From positions 1-5,407 of the forward strand of contig JAEXTR010000018.1 in NCBI GenBank assembly GCA_023406915.1: a DNA stretch of 5,407 bases. The letters are read 5' to 3'. Shown in pieces: positions 1 to 5,129 of the stretch. The first letter of the stretch is position 1; every line of letters starts with the position of its first letter. The notes below the pieces were generated by a model that ran no database searches, was not told the DNA's origin, and saw nothing but the letters and a program-made list of their open reading frames with translations. This DNA is from Bacteroidota bacterium (GTDB lineage Bacteria > Bacteroidota > Ignavibacteria > Ignavibacteriales > Ignavibacteriaceae). The position numbers and the translations under genes are program-made.

Positions 1-609
1 GTATCAACTACCTCATCAACCAACTCTGATACATGCTATGTGATTTGGACCCCCACTATCCCGCAGAATGGTACCTATAAAGTCGAAGCGTTCATTCATA
101 ATATGAATGCACAACAGGCACGGTATAAGGGCAATCACCGACTGGGCACTTCTGTGGTCCCGCTTGACCAGGGTGGTATGCAGAATGCCTGGCTTGAAAT
201 TGGAAACTTTGAGTTCAACGCCGGTACCAGTGGTTCAGTCCGGTTGGGTGATGGAACGGGCATTCGGGGGCAGCAAATGTGTTTTGATGCGATGCGCTTT
301 ACTTATATGGGTCCATTTACCGGAGTTGAGGAATCATTGAACCCCTCAGGATTTACGCTGCAACAGAATTATCCAAATCCATTTAATCCGTCAACCACTA
401 TAAACTTTACACTTGCAAAGCAATCACTGGTGAAAATCAGTGTCTACAATCAATTGGGGCAATGTGTGGCAGTGCTGGCGAATGAAATATTCTCAGCCGG
501 AACATCGTCATTACGATTTGATGCAACTGGTATGCCATCAGGTGTTTACTTCCTGACAGCCGAATCAGCAGGGAAGCGTGAAGTAGTAAAAATGAATTTG
601 TTGAAATAA
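1..609 (+). CDS. C-terminal part of a secreted golvesin-like / T9SS type A sorting-domain protein (5' truncated by window edge)
   Basis: The frame is open from base 1 to the TAA at 607-609, giving 202 visible residues. The GTG at 40 is internal, because the frame reads through it without a stop from the left edge. Residues about 1-103 look like the golvesin/xanthan-lyase C-terminal-like beta domain: an IPQNGTYKVEAFI strand, QARYKGNHRL, WLEIGNFEFNAGTSGSVRL, and CFDAMRFTY at the end. A short linker follows, then a type A T9SS sorting domain at about 117-202 with QNYPNPFNPSTTI near 122-134, VKISVYNQLGQ and a closing SGVYFLTAES...VVKMNLLK. Such domains direct proteins across the outer membrane and are then cleaved or anchored. 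The catalytic or binding part, and any signal peptide, lie upstream of the window, so the enzyme class cannot be named. The sorting domain call is strong; the golvesin-like call is by sequence resemblance. Confidence 0.9.
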   Translation, partial: VSTTSSTNSDTCYVIWTPTIPQNGTYKVEAFIHNMNAQQARYKGNHRLGTSVVPLDQGGMQNAWLEIGNFEFNAGTSGSVRLGDGTGIRGQQMCFDAMRFTYMGPFTGVEESLNPSGFTLQQNYPNPFNPSTTINFTLAKQSLVKISVYNQLGQCVAVLANEIFSAGTSSLRFDATGMPSGVYFLTAESAGKREVVKMNLLK

Positions 610-652
610 TTGTTTCTCTCAGTCAATTTTTTCTATGGTAAAATTTTAGGTT

Positions 653-682
653 TTGTGCCGTATATTGATGTCAGTTTATTAT
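653..682 (+). promoter_or_regulatory. Weak candidate promoter for the SlyD-like gene
   Basis: TTGTGC at 653-658 and TATTAT at 677-682 are separated by 18 nt in the A+T-rich gap before the gene. The -10 matches the sigma-70 consensus at 5 of 6 positions, but the -35 matches at only 3 of 6. FCB bacteria often use other promoter consensuses, so this is only a candidate. It would leave a leader of about 15-20 nt before the ATG at 706, in which GGAA at 696-699 is the only weak Shine-Dalgarno-like run. Confidence 0.22.
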
Positions 683-705
683 AAATTATCCGATTGGAAT
701 AGAAC

Positions 706-1188
706 ATGCAGATTGGTCTGAATAAGGCAGTATTTATCAACTACACCCTGAAAGATGATGAGGGTGAAATCATTGATACCTCAGAAGGTGCAGAACCCCT
801 TGGCTATCTGCATGGGCATAATAATATCATCACCGGACTCGAAACAGCTCTGGAAGGTAAAATTGTTGGTGACAAACTGAAAGTATCCATCCCTCCTTCA
901 GAAGGATATGGTGAGTTCAATCAGGCATTATACGCACCGATCCCGAAAGAAGCATTCAAGGATGTACCAGACATTGAAGTTGGTATGCAGTTCGAAATGC
1001 CTGTTGATGGCGGATCACAGGTTTTCACTATTGTGAATATCACTGATACCGAAGTAACCGTTGATGGTAATCATCCACTGGCAGGTGAAACCCTGAACTT
1101 TGATGTTGAAGTAATGGAAATCCGTGAAGCTACGAAAGAAGAGCTCGAACACGGTCATATCCACTCAGGCGACGGACACCACCACTAA
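706..1188 (+). CDS. slyD: FKBP-type peptidyl-prolyl cis-trans isomerase, SlyD-like
   Basis: This 160-residue cytosolic protein would catalyse proline cis-trans isomerisation and act as a folding chaperone. The N-terminal FKBP half shows VFINYTLKDDEGEIIDTS (about 9-26), YLHGHNNIITGLE (34-46) and IPPSEGYGE (62-70). An insert-in-flap region occupies about 72-125, and the FKBP fold is resumed by VDGNHPLAGETLNFDVEV (119-136). The order FKBP / insert / FKBP and the DGNHPLAG motif are diagnostic of the SlyD branch. The tail is shorter than in E. coli SlyD but still His-rich (H149, H151, H153, H158-160), consistent with Ni/Zn binding; there is no Cys-rich tail. The ATG at 706 gives the expected FKBP start. 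A terminator follows 26 nt after the stop, so it is probably transcribed alone or as the last gene of a unit. Confidence 0.95.
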   Translation: MQIGLNKAVFINYTLKDDEGEIIDTSEGAEPLGYLHGHNNIITGLETALEGKIVGDKLKVSIPPSEGYGEFNQALYAPIPKEAFKDVPDIEVGMQFEMPVDGGSQVFTIVNITDTEVTVDGNHPLAGETLNFDVEVMEIREATKEELEHGHIHSGDGHHH

Positions 1189-1214
1189 GAGGATTCCTTC
1201 TTACTAAGTTTTTG

Positions 1215-1258
1215 CGGCTGTATCATTCCTCATAAATGGCTTGATATAGCCGTTTTTT
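1215..1258 (+). terminator. Rho-independent terminator downstream of the SlyD-like gene
   Basis: CGGCTGTATC (1215-1224) pairs with GATATAGCCG (1243-1252) to give a 10-bp stem with one G-U wobble and an 18-nt loop. Six T residues (1253-1258) follow directly, then GTTTT. The T-tract lies on the + strand side only, so this terminates + strand transcription. It isolates the SlyD-like gene from the next gene 167 nt downstream. Confidence 0.82.
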
Positions 1259-1424
1259 GTTTTAAACAGCCATTGTTTATCTAAGTTCCTGGTCCCTGAT
1301 TTTCAGTTTTGGTGATAATTCCTTAGTTTTATTATGTGTGTAAGCATCCAAACCGATTGAAGTCTTACTCATGGGTTCTTAGCACGGAATAAAACCGGAC
1401 TGCTTTAGCGAAAAGAGCAATTGA

Positions 1425-2621
1425 ATGCATTACAATGAATTGAACGAACTGTCACTCTTCAATAATACAAAGCCGCTCTTCATCGAGAAAATTGAAGTGC
1501 GTAAACGTACCATGCAACTGATGAAGCCATTCCAGTCTTCGTATGGAAGATTTGATGCACTCGTGCGTTTCTTCCCAATGATTACCTTCCGGACAGATAC
1601 AGGTGAACAGGTAACCGGAGTGGGGGAATGCCCTCCGTTGAGTGCCCCCTGGTATGATGGTGAGTGTCACCGGAGTGCAGAAGTGGGTATCAGTTATATC
1701 ATAGCCAGTCTTACCGGAAAGTGGATTGATGATGCAGATGGACTGCCGGCTTCAAATTTGAATCCTTATACGGATGTTATTTCCTTCATGAGTGCGTATC
1801 AGTGGATCGTCGGACACCATACCGCAAAAGTCGGCTTCGAGGGTGCTTACTGGGATGCCGTTGCACAACTAGAGAGCAAACCTATGTATGAACTCTGGGG
1901 AGGAAGCAGGAAACTGGTTTCTGCTGGTACCAGTGTTGGTTTGGAGTCTTCCATCAGTGAGATGATGGTGAAGATTTCCTATGCCGTTGAGGAGATGAAA
2001 GTAGCACGCATCAAACTGAAAGTCGTGCCTGGTAAGGAAATCCAATATCTTGAATCTGTTAGAAAACATTATCCGGATATACCCCTGATGGTAGATGCAA
2101 ACGGTGTTTATGATCTGTTCAATCGTGATCATCTTGCTCTTTTAAAAGAAATGGATCAGTTTAATCTAATGATGATTGAGCAGCCAGGCAGGAGCGATGA
2201 CATCCTTGATCACGCAAGGCAATTAGCAAATTTCCAGACGACAATTTGCCTGGATGAAAGCATAATCAATGCCCATCATGCAAATCAGGCAATAAATCTC
2301 TGGAAAGAGCATTCATCGCTGGATCGGCTAGTCATCAATATCAAGCCTCCAAGAGTTGGCGGATATTATGAAGCCATTCGTATTGCGAAGATATGCGGTG
2401 ATGCAGGTGTTTCTGCCTGGTGCGGAGGTATGTATGAGTCAACGTTCGGTAAAACTGCAAATGTGCATTTCAGCTCCAGACCCGAGCTCAATCTACCAGG
2501 CGACCATGTATCGCAGGGGCCCTATTTTACAGATGATATTGCCGCTTCGCCAGAATATGCAAACGGACAAATCCGTGTTCCAGAAGGAATCAGTTGGGGG
2601 ATAGGGGAGATGGTAATATAA
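1425..2621 (+). CDS. Enolase-superfamily enzyme, o-succinylbenzoate synthase / N-succinylamino acid racemase group
   Basis: This 398-residue protein has the muconate-lactonizing-enzyme type capping domain (about 19-165) and a TIM barrel. The catalytic set is complete. RIKLK gives the KxK pair K197/K199. The Mg ligands are D224 (MVDANG), E252 (MIEQP) and D277 (CLDES). The opposite-face base is K307 (NIKPPRVGG). WCGGMYEST (332-340), LPGD (357-360) and GECPPLSAPWYDGE (67-80) match the OSBS/NSAR group rather than dipeptide epimerases, which have DxD at barrel strand 8. Members dehydrate SHCHC to o-succinylbenzoate in menaquinone synthesis, racemise N-acylamino acids, or do both; sequence alone does not decide. 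No other men gene is visible here, so no symbol is given. About 18 residues precede the usual family start; GAAAAGAG about 10 nt before the ATG is a weak ribosome-binding site. Confidence 0.88.
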   Translation: MHYNELNELSLFNNTKPLFIEKIEVRKRTMQLMKPFQSSYGRFDALVRFFPMITFRTDTGEQVTGVGECPPLSAPWYDGECHRSAEVGISYIIASLTGKWIDDADGLPASNLNPYTDVISFMSAYQWIVGHHTAKVGFEGAYWDAVAQLESKPMYELWGGSRKLVSAGTSVGLESSISEMMVKISYAVEEMKVARIKLKVVPGKEIQYLESVRKHYPDIPLMVDANGVYDLFNRDHLALLKEMDQFNLMMIEQPGRSDDILDHARQLANFQTTICLDESIINAHHANQAINLWKEHSSLDRLVINIKPPRVGGYYEAIRIAKICGDAGVSAWCGGMYESTFGKTANVHFSSRPELNLPGDHVSQGPYFTDDIAASPEYANGQIRVPEGISWGIGEMVI

Positions 2622-2652
2622 GCTAATAGGATTCACTTGGCAGCTTTTGTGA

Positions 2653-2751
2653 AGATGGGGTCTTATCACTATTCATTTTCAACTCGTTACCAAAATGACA
2701 CCACTCTGTCGCCAAAACAGTCGCCAAAACCTGTTAATAAATAGCAAATAA
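2653..2751 (+). pseudogene. Possible C-terminal remnant of a decayed gene, perhaps a tyrosine recombinase
   Basis: A 32-codon open frame runs from just after a TGA (2650-2652) to TAA (2749-2751) and contains FQLVTKMTPLCRQNSRQNL. It has no convincing start or ribosome-binding site. From memory, similar polar tails (LVTKMTP..) follow the last helix of some phage-type integrases, and its position 10 nt before the left direct repeat would suit an integrase beside an attachment site. None of the catalytic residues (R, H-x-x-R, Y) is present, so this is a guess from a very short stretch. It may be plain intergenic sequence. Confidence 0.2.
2708..2730 (+). repeat. Short tandem repeat, 12-nt period, two copies
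   Basis: GTCGCCAAAAC occurs at 2708-2718 and again at 2720-2730, one base apart. In the short frame described at 2653-2751 it would encode two RQN units. It lies 31 nt before the left copy of the long direct repeat. Confidence 0.75.
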
Positions 2752-2761
2752 TACAAGATAT

Positions 2762-2804
2762 AAAAACAAAAACCCCTTTAATAGCCCAAAATCAAACGAT
2801 TTCA
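2762..2804 (+). repeat. Left copy of the long direct repeat bracketing the minus-strand gene cassette
   Basis: This 43-nt copy begins AAAAACAAAAACCCC and ends CAAACGATTTCA. It matches the copy at 4839-4882 with one single-base indel and two substitutions (T here at 2778 and 2782, C at the right copy). The last 22 bases (2783-2804) are identical. The copy covers the final codons and TGA (2792-2794) of the 418-codon gene, so the repeat supplies that protein's last three residues, EIV. On the minus strand it carries the 3' arm and T-tract of a terminator, but no matching 5' arm lies upstream of it here. Confidence 0.9.
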
Positions 2805-4048
2805 TAATCTAGATTTCTAGCACTTTTCTCATCCATTTCAATTCGTATTTTATGAATTTTCTTATTGTCTCTAAGTGCTGTTCCAAAAACACTAATTTGT
2901 TCACCGGCATGTAGTCCATAAGTAAATATAGTTTTCTCAAGATCCCAGTCGCCACATATTTCAATATTAACTTTATATGTTTTATCTGCGACTAAAATCG
3001 CTTTGCCCTTTCTTGATTCGATATTCAGACTAATTATGTACAGTTCCCAATTACTCGGCGTTTCATCATACTGAGTAGAGATCAGTTTCATTTCTTCGAT
3101 TTTCTCGACATGTTTCTTAATTGCTGAAATATTGGAAAAAACTTCGAGTTCTGGTCCATTATTTATTGTAAACGAGAGTTCTGAGAAATCTGATGTATTA
3201 AACTCATTAAGTACTGCTGCTGCCTTATTATAGCTATAAATTAAATTTGATATGGTTTTGGAATCATTTGACTCAAAGCTGTAACCAATCTTGGAGTATA
3301 ACTCATCTATCCTTTCTCTATGCTTATTAAAGAGTTCTTCAATACTTATCTCCGGATTATCCAAAAAATTCTTTAATACGACATCAGAAAAGTATGTGAT
3401 GATCTCAGTTAATCCTTCCTTGGTCACATACATATCATTAATCTTTATTTCGGTTTGAAATTCAAATGCCAAACTTCTCCCTTCTGTGGCAACTAAATTA
3501 TTTTCCAACTTTATATCACTAGGTAAACAGCCTGAGACACAATTAAAAATGTGATAAATGTACTCACTAAAAACTGGAAGTTTCGAAATCTTGATTTTAT
3601 GATTTTCCGCAGCTCCCCCCATGAGGTGTATTAATGATCGGAAAACTGAGGTTGAATCGGTGACTTGTGGTTCTATTATAGGGTACGGAAAATAGGAATC
3701 AGTCGTTGGTAGATTTTCTTCCTCAAGAACTTCGAGAAAAGTTTCTACAATGGTAGTTAATTCTGCAGATTGGTCATATTTACACATCACTAATAATGTG
3801 GAAGCATTGAGAATGTCACGATATGTTATTTTCCCTTTCATGAAGTTGTCGTAGTCAACATTTGAAGCGGAGGTAAATAGATACTCTTTGGTTTTGCTTG
3901 CCTCGTCATAACTGTAGAGTGAAGAAAAGATTCTCTCATAGGTTTCATTGCTTCCAGTAATCAGGATAGCTATATCATGTCTTAATAGCACCTCGAATTC
4001 ATCGAATTCCAGAGGATTCTTCTCGAGTTTCTTTTGAATTTTCGTCAT
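2792..4048 (-). CDS. Uncharacterised 418-residue protein, downstream partner in a two-gene module
   Basis: I cannot assign a function. The N-terminal region (about 14-85) has a hydrophobic strand HDIAILITGS, then EYLFTSASNVDYDNFMKGKITYRDIL. This resembles the start of large uncharacterised proteins in which a YL..-type beta region is followed by a G(K)I(S/T)xRD(A/I)L helix; I associate it with DUF6575-like proteins, from memory and unverified. A central alpha/beta region (about 155-235) includes EGRSLAFEFQTEI. A Lys/Glu-rich helical stretch (about 236-325) follows, and then a small all-beta domain (about 330-408) containing KGKAILVADKTYKVNIEICG and AGEQISVFGTA, OB-fold-like in appearance. No signal peptide or membrane segment is apparent, so it is probably cytosolic. 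The start is supported by AAGAGGT 7 nt upstream, lying over the end of the preceding gene. The stop lies inside the direct repeat. Confidence 0.82.
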   Translation of the reverse strand: MTKIQKKLEKNPLEFDEFEVLLRHDIAILITGSNETYERIFSSLYSYDEASKTKEYLFTSASNVDYDNFMKGKITYRDILNASTLLVMCKYDQSAELTTIVETFLEVLEEENLPTTDSYFPYPIIEPQVTDSTSVFRSLIHLMGGAAENHKIKISKLPVFSEYIYHIFNCVSGCLPSDIKLENNLVATEGRSLAFEFQTEIKINDMYVTKEGLTEIITYFSDVVLKNFLDNPEISIEELFNKHRERIDELYSKIGYSFESNDSKTISNLIYSYNKAAAVLNEFNTSDFSELSFTINNGPELEVFSNISAIKKHVEKIEEMKLISTQYDETPSNWELYIISLNIESRKGKAILVADKTYKVNIEICGDWDLEKTIFTYGLHAGEQISVFGTALRDNKKIHKIRIEMDEKSARNLDYEIV

Positions 4049-4053
4049 AGGAA

Positions 4054-4470
4054 TTACCTCTTACATTCGTCTAATAGAGCCACTGAAAAACTGTCAGATT
4101 TATAGAAACTACAGTGATTTTGATTATTAGTTGATGGAGTTTTTGAAACTTTTCCAGCGCTTGGTTGAGCATTAAAATGATATATGAATCTTGTCCTATT
4201 AAGTCTACCCCCAAAGTTAAACGATTTTCTCAAAGCATCAACATCATTTCCCTGATGATCGATAACTTGAGTGATTGATAATGAATACTTATCAAGGTCC
4301 GGCAAGAAGGGATCTGTATCATTCTTTTCAGCAGGGGTCAAAAAATCACTTTCGGTTGGTGGATTATTACAGACCACCCGCAAATAACAGTCATCGGGGT
4401 TAAAGGGAGAATACCCTGAAAGTAAATTGGATTTTTTAATTTCCTCTAGCCAATCAAATGTTGGATGCAT
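4054..4470 (-). CDS. Uncharacterised 138-residue protein, upstream partner in a two-gene module
   Basis: Its function is unknown. The protein starts MHPTFDWLEE and contains CYLRVVCNNPPTESDFLTPA at about 28-47. Later come RFIYHFNAQPSAGKVSKTPS (94-113) and a terminal NHCSFYKSDSFSVALLDECK. This layout, (Y/L)RVVxxNPPTxxDFLTPAEK, then a strand with G.(I/V)..TPS, then an H-x-S/T-aromatic segment, matches a small protein family I recall as widespread and uncharacterised in bacteria, often beside a larger partner gene. There is no membrane segment or signal peptide. It ends DECKR-TAA only 5 nt before the ATG of the 418-residue gene, and its last codons contain that gene's Shine-Dalgarno sequence, indicating translational coupling. 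Its own ATG has only a weak AGG about 11 nt upstream. A toxin, antitoxin or defence role is possible, but nothing in the sequence proves one. Confidence 0.78.
   Translation of the reverse strand: MHPTFDWLEEIKKSNLLSGYSPFNPDDCYLRVVCNNPPTESDFLTPAEKNDTDPFLPDLDKYSLSITQVIDHQGNDVDALRKSFNFGGRLNRTRFIYHFNAQPSAGKVSKTPSTNNQNHCSFYKSDSFSVALLDECKR
4056..4061 (-). promoter_or_regulatory. Shine-Dalgarno sequence of the 418-residue gene, embedded in the end of the upstream gene
   Basis: On the minus strand AGAGGT (4061-4056) sits 7 nt before the ATG at 4048-4046. It overlaps the last sense codon (AGG) and the first base of the TAA stop of the 138-residue gene. It is the strongest ribosome-binding site in the window. 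It fixes the start of the downstream gene and suggests that ribosomes finishing the first gene load onto the second. Confidence 0.8.
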
Positions 4471-4515
4471 AACCGCTTGCCTATATATATTCTTTAATAT
4501 TATTTGAAATGTATC

Positions 4516-4544
4516 TTGATAAATTAATGAATAAAAACATTCAA
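4516..4544 (-). promoter_or_regulatory. Candidate promoter of the two-gene module
   Basis: On the minus strand TTGAAT (4544-4539) and TATCAA (4521-4516) are separated by exactly 17 nt. Each matches the sigma-70 hexamers at about 4 of 6 positions. It lies about 46 nt before the ATG at 4470 in a very A+T-rich gap, where chance matches are common. If real, the pair is expressed independently of the 64-codon frame upstream. Confidence 0.28.
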
Positions 4545-4565
4545 TGTAAGGGTTAATGAAAGCCG

Positions 4566-4760
4566 CTAAGTCCGTTTTAGCTGGGGTTGAATGAATACGA
4601 CCCGATACATGGCGGAAATATCTGCTTTGTTAATGTAGATTGGGGGATGTATGGGGTTGTAGCTGCGAAGCTCGATCTCTTGAGCGGGGTTGAGGATGAG
4701 CTGCCTCACCATTTGACGACCGATTATTGTACTATTATTTGAGTCAATATCGGAGACCAT
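4566..4760 (-). CDS. Possible small protein of 64 residues, or gene remnant
   Basis: The ATG at 4760-4758 has AGG 9 nt upstream (AGGTATAAGTATATG), and the frame runs to TAG at 4568-4566. The product includes GRQMVRQLILNPAQEIELRS and PIYINKADISAMYRVV; I do not recognise it. In its favour, codon third positions are rich in C (ATC, CTC, AAC, CCC, TAC), as in a translated gene, and this base use contrasts sharply with the A+T-rich sequence on both sides. The strand is the same as that of the two downstream genes, 95 nt away. Against it, it is short, no family is recognised and there is no overlap or tight spacing. It could be the third member of the cassette or a fragment of a foreign gene. Confidence 0.4.
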   Translation of the reverse strand: MVSDIDSNNSTIIGRQMVRQLILNPAQEIELRSYNPIHPPIYINKADISAMYRVVFIQPQLKRT

Positions 4761-4790
4761 ATACTTATACCTAATGAAAAAAAGAATTGA

Positions 4791-4893
4791 TAATTATGCT
4801 TATAAAATTACTTGCTTAAAATCGAAAAAAATTAGTTTAAAAACAAAAAACCCCTCTAACAGCCCAAAATCAAACGATTTCAAAGCATAATTA
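4791..4893. repeat. Perfect 11-bp inverted repeat flanking the right direct repeat
   Basis: TAATTATGCTT at 4791-4801 is the exact reverse complement of AAGCATAATTA at 4883-4893, with 81 nt between. The right arm overlaps the 5' arm of the minus-strand terminator, so the two pairings would compete. It may be a relic of the insertion or a protein-binding dyad, or chance in A+T-rich sequence. Confidence 0.45.
4839..4882 (+). repeat. Right copy of the long direct repeat
   Basis: This 44-nt copy matches 2762-2804 in the same orientation. It has one extra A in the A-run and C instead of T at 4856 and 4860. The sequence from 4861 to 4882 is identical to 2783-2804. Here the repeat is not at the end of an intact gene. 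In the frame matching the end of the 418-residue protein, the minus strand reads ..LCFEIV-stop, so the shared EIV-stop is carried by the repeat itself. It forms the 3' half of an intact minus-strand terminator. Confidence 0.9.
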
Positions 4894-4899
4894 AAGGGG
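4845..4899 (-). terminator. Rho-independent terminator on the minus strand
   Basis: On the minus strand CCCCTTTAAT (4899-4890) pairs with GTTAGAGGGG (4860-4851). This gives a 10-bp stem with two G-U wobbles, followed by six T residues (4850-4845), a C-complement break and more T. The 29-nt loop contains a small internal hairpin, AAATC-GTTT-GATTT. It would terminate minus-strand transcripts arriving from the structured region and the gene at the right edge. Both bases that differ from the left repeat copy are in this stem and keep it paired only in minus-strand RNA, which supports that orientation. Confidence 0.72.
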
Positions 4900-4900
4900 C

Positions 4901-4986
4901 TTCGTAGCGCGTACGGGAAGACTGTATTAAAAAATAAGGAGTTACAGCGCAAGTGTAGCCAACGAAACTGCTTTGAAGGGGTACAC
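4901..4986. other. Non-coding stretch with smaller stems, adjoining the junction-fold RNA candidate
   Basis: No frame here is open for a useful length. Several short complementary pairs can be found: CTGTA (4922-4926) with TACAG (4943-4947), extendable across a gap by GCG/CGC (4907-4909 with 4948-4950); GTGTA (4953-4957) with TACAC (4982-4986); and TTCGT (4901-4905) with ACGAA (4962-4966), which competes with parts of the others. Purine-rich unpaired stretches lie on the plus strand. It may form one RNA with 5022-5115, but these stems are weaker than that fold. Confidence 0.35.
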
Positions 4987-5021
4987 GGGTTTAACGTTGA
5001 AATATAAAGAGTTATGAAAAC

Positions 5022-5115
5022 ATCACCGGCTGCGTGGGAAAGACGCAGTAATGGGAGTGATTATCCCTTGCGGTGAGACGCGAAATAATCAGCAGATCCA
5101 TTACCTGCCGGTGAT
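5022..5115. ncRNA. Candidate structured RNA with a three-way junction, class unknown
   Basis: ATCACCGGC (5022-5030) pairs perfectly with GCCGGTGAT (5107-5115). Directly inside it are two helices. TGCGT/ACGCA (5031-5035 with 5043-5047) closes a GGGAAAG loop. A long arm is built from GTAATGG/CCATTAC (5048-5054 with 5098-5104), TGATTAT/ATAATCA (5058-5064 with 5085-5091), and GCG/CGC with TT/AA around a GTGAGA loop. Only two bases are unpaired at the junction. Purine-rich loops favour the plus strand as the RNA, but the minus-strand gene ends 14 nt away and the minus terminator lies downstream, so it could instead be that gene's 3' leader-out structure. I looked for riboswitch, RNase P, tmRNA, SRP, 6S, group I and group II intron motifs and saw none. 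Confidence 0.5.
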
Positions 5116-5129
5116 ATGAATAATAATAT

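Larger units (their letters stand above)
2762..4882 (-). mobile_element. Putative inserted gene cassette bounded by direct repeats, no recombinase found
   Basis: Two near-identical direct repeats, 2077 nt apart start to start, bracket minus-strand genes only, while the three genes to the left are on the plus strand. The interior is visibly A+T-richer than the left flank, apart from the C-rich 64-codon frame. Joining the left repeat to the sequence right of the second repeat would recreate a terminator with a perfect 10-bp stem (CCCCTTTAAT with ATTAAAGGGG), a plausible empty site. These features fit insertion at a terminator with duplication or exchange of a short site. No transposase, integrase or terminal inverted repeat of an insertion sequence is present in the interval, so the mechanism is unknown. 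Ancient tandem duplication of a terminator around resident genes is an alternative. Confidence 0.5.

Noticed and set aside
107..340. 77-codon plus-strand frame inside the first gene
   Set aside because: It overlaps the golvesin-like coding frame and has no family features.
607..632. AATTG/CAATT pair followed by T residues after the first gene, as a terminator
   Set aside because: The stem is only 5 bp with a single G-C pair and the 5' arm overlaps the stop codon; too weak to call.
1309..1335. TTGGTG and TATTAT as a promoter for the enolase-superfamily gene
   Set aside because: The spacer is only 15 nt and the -35 match is poor.
1452..1670. Minus-strand open frame of 72 codons inside the enolase-superfamily gene
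   Set aside because: It is a shadow of the strongly supported plus-strand gene and shows no recognisable features. The same applies to 1869-2132 (-) and 2356-2604 (+).
2809..2820. CTAGA-TT-TCTAG palindrome next to the left repeat
   Set aside because: It is short, A+T-rich and inside coding sequence; a 2-nt loop makes a hairpin unlikely.
4839..4899. Right repeat region as an integron attC site
   Set aside because: A palindrome is present, but the RYYYAAC and GTTRRRY core boxes are not, and the left copy lacks the palindrome.
5022..5115. Group I or group II intron, riboswitch, RNase P or tmRNA piece
   Set aside because: A few short strings look similar, but none of the conserved core motifs or their spacing is present.
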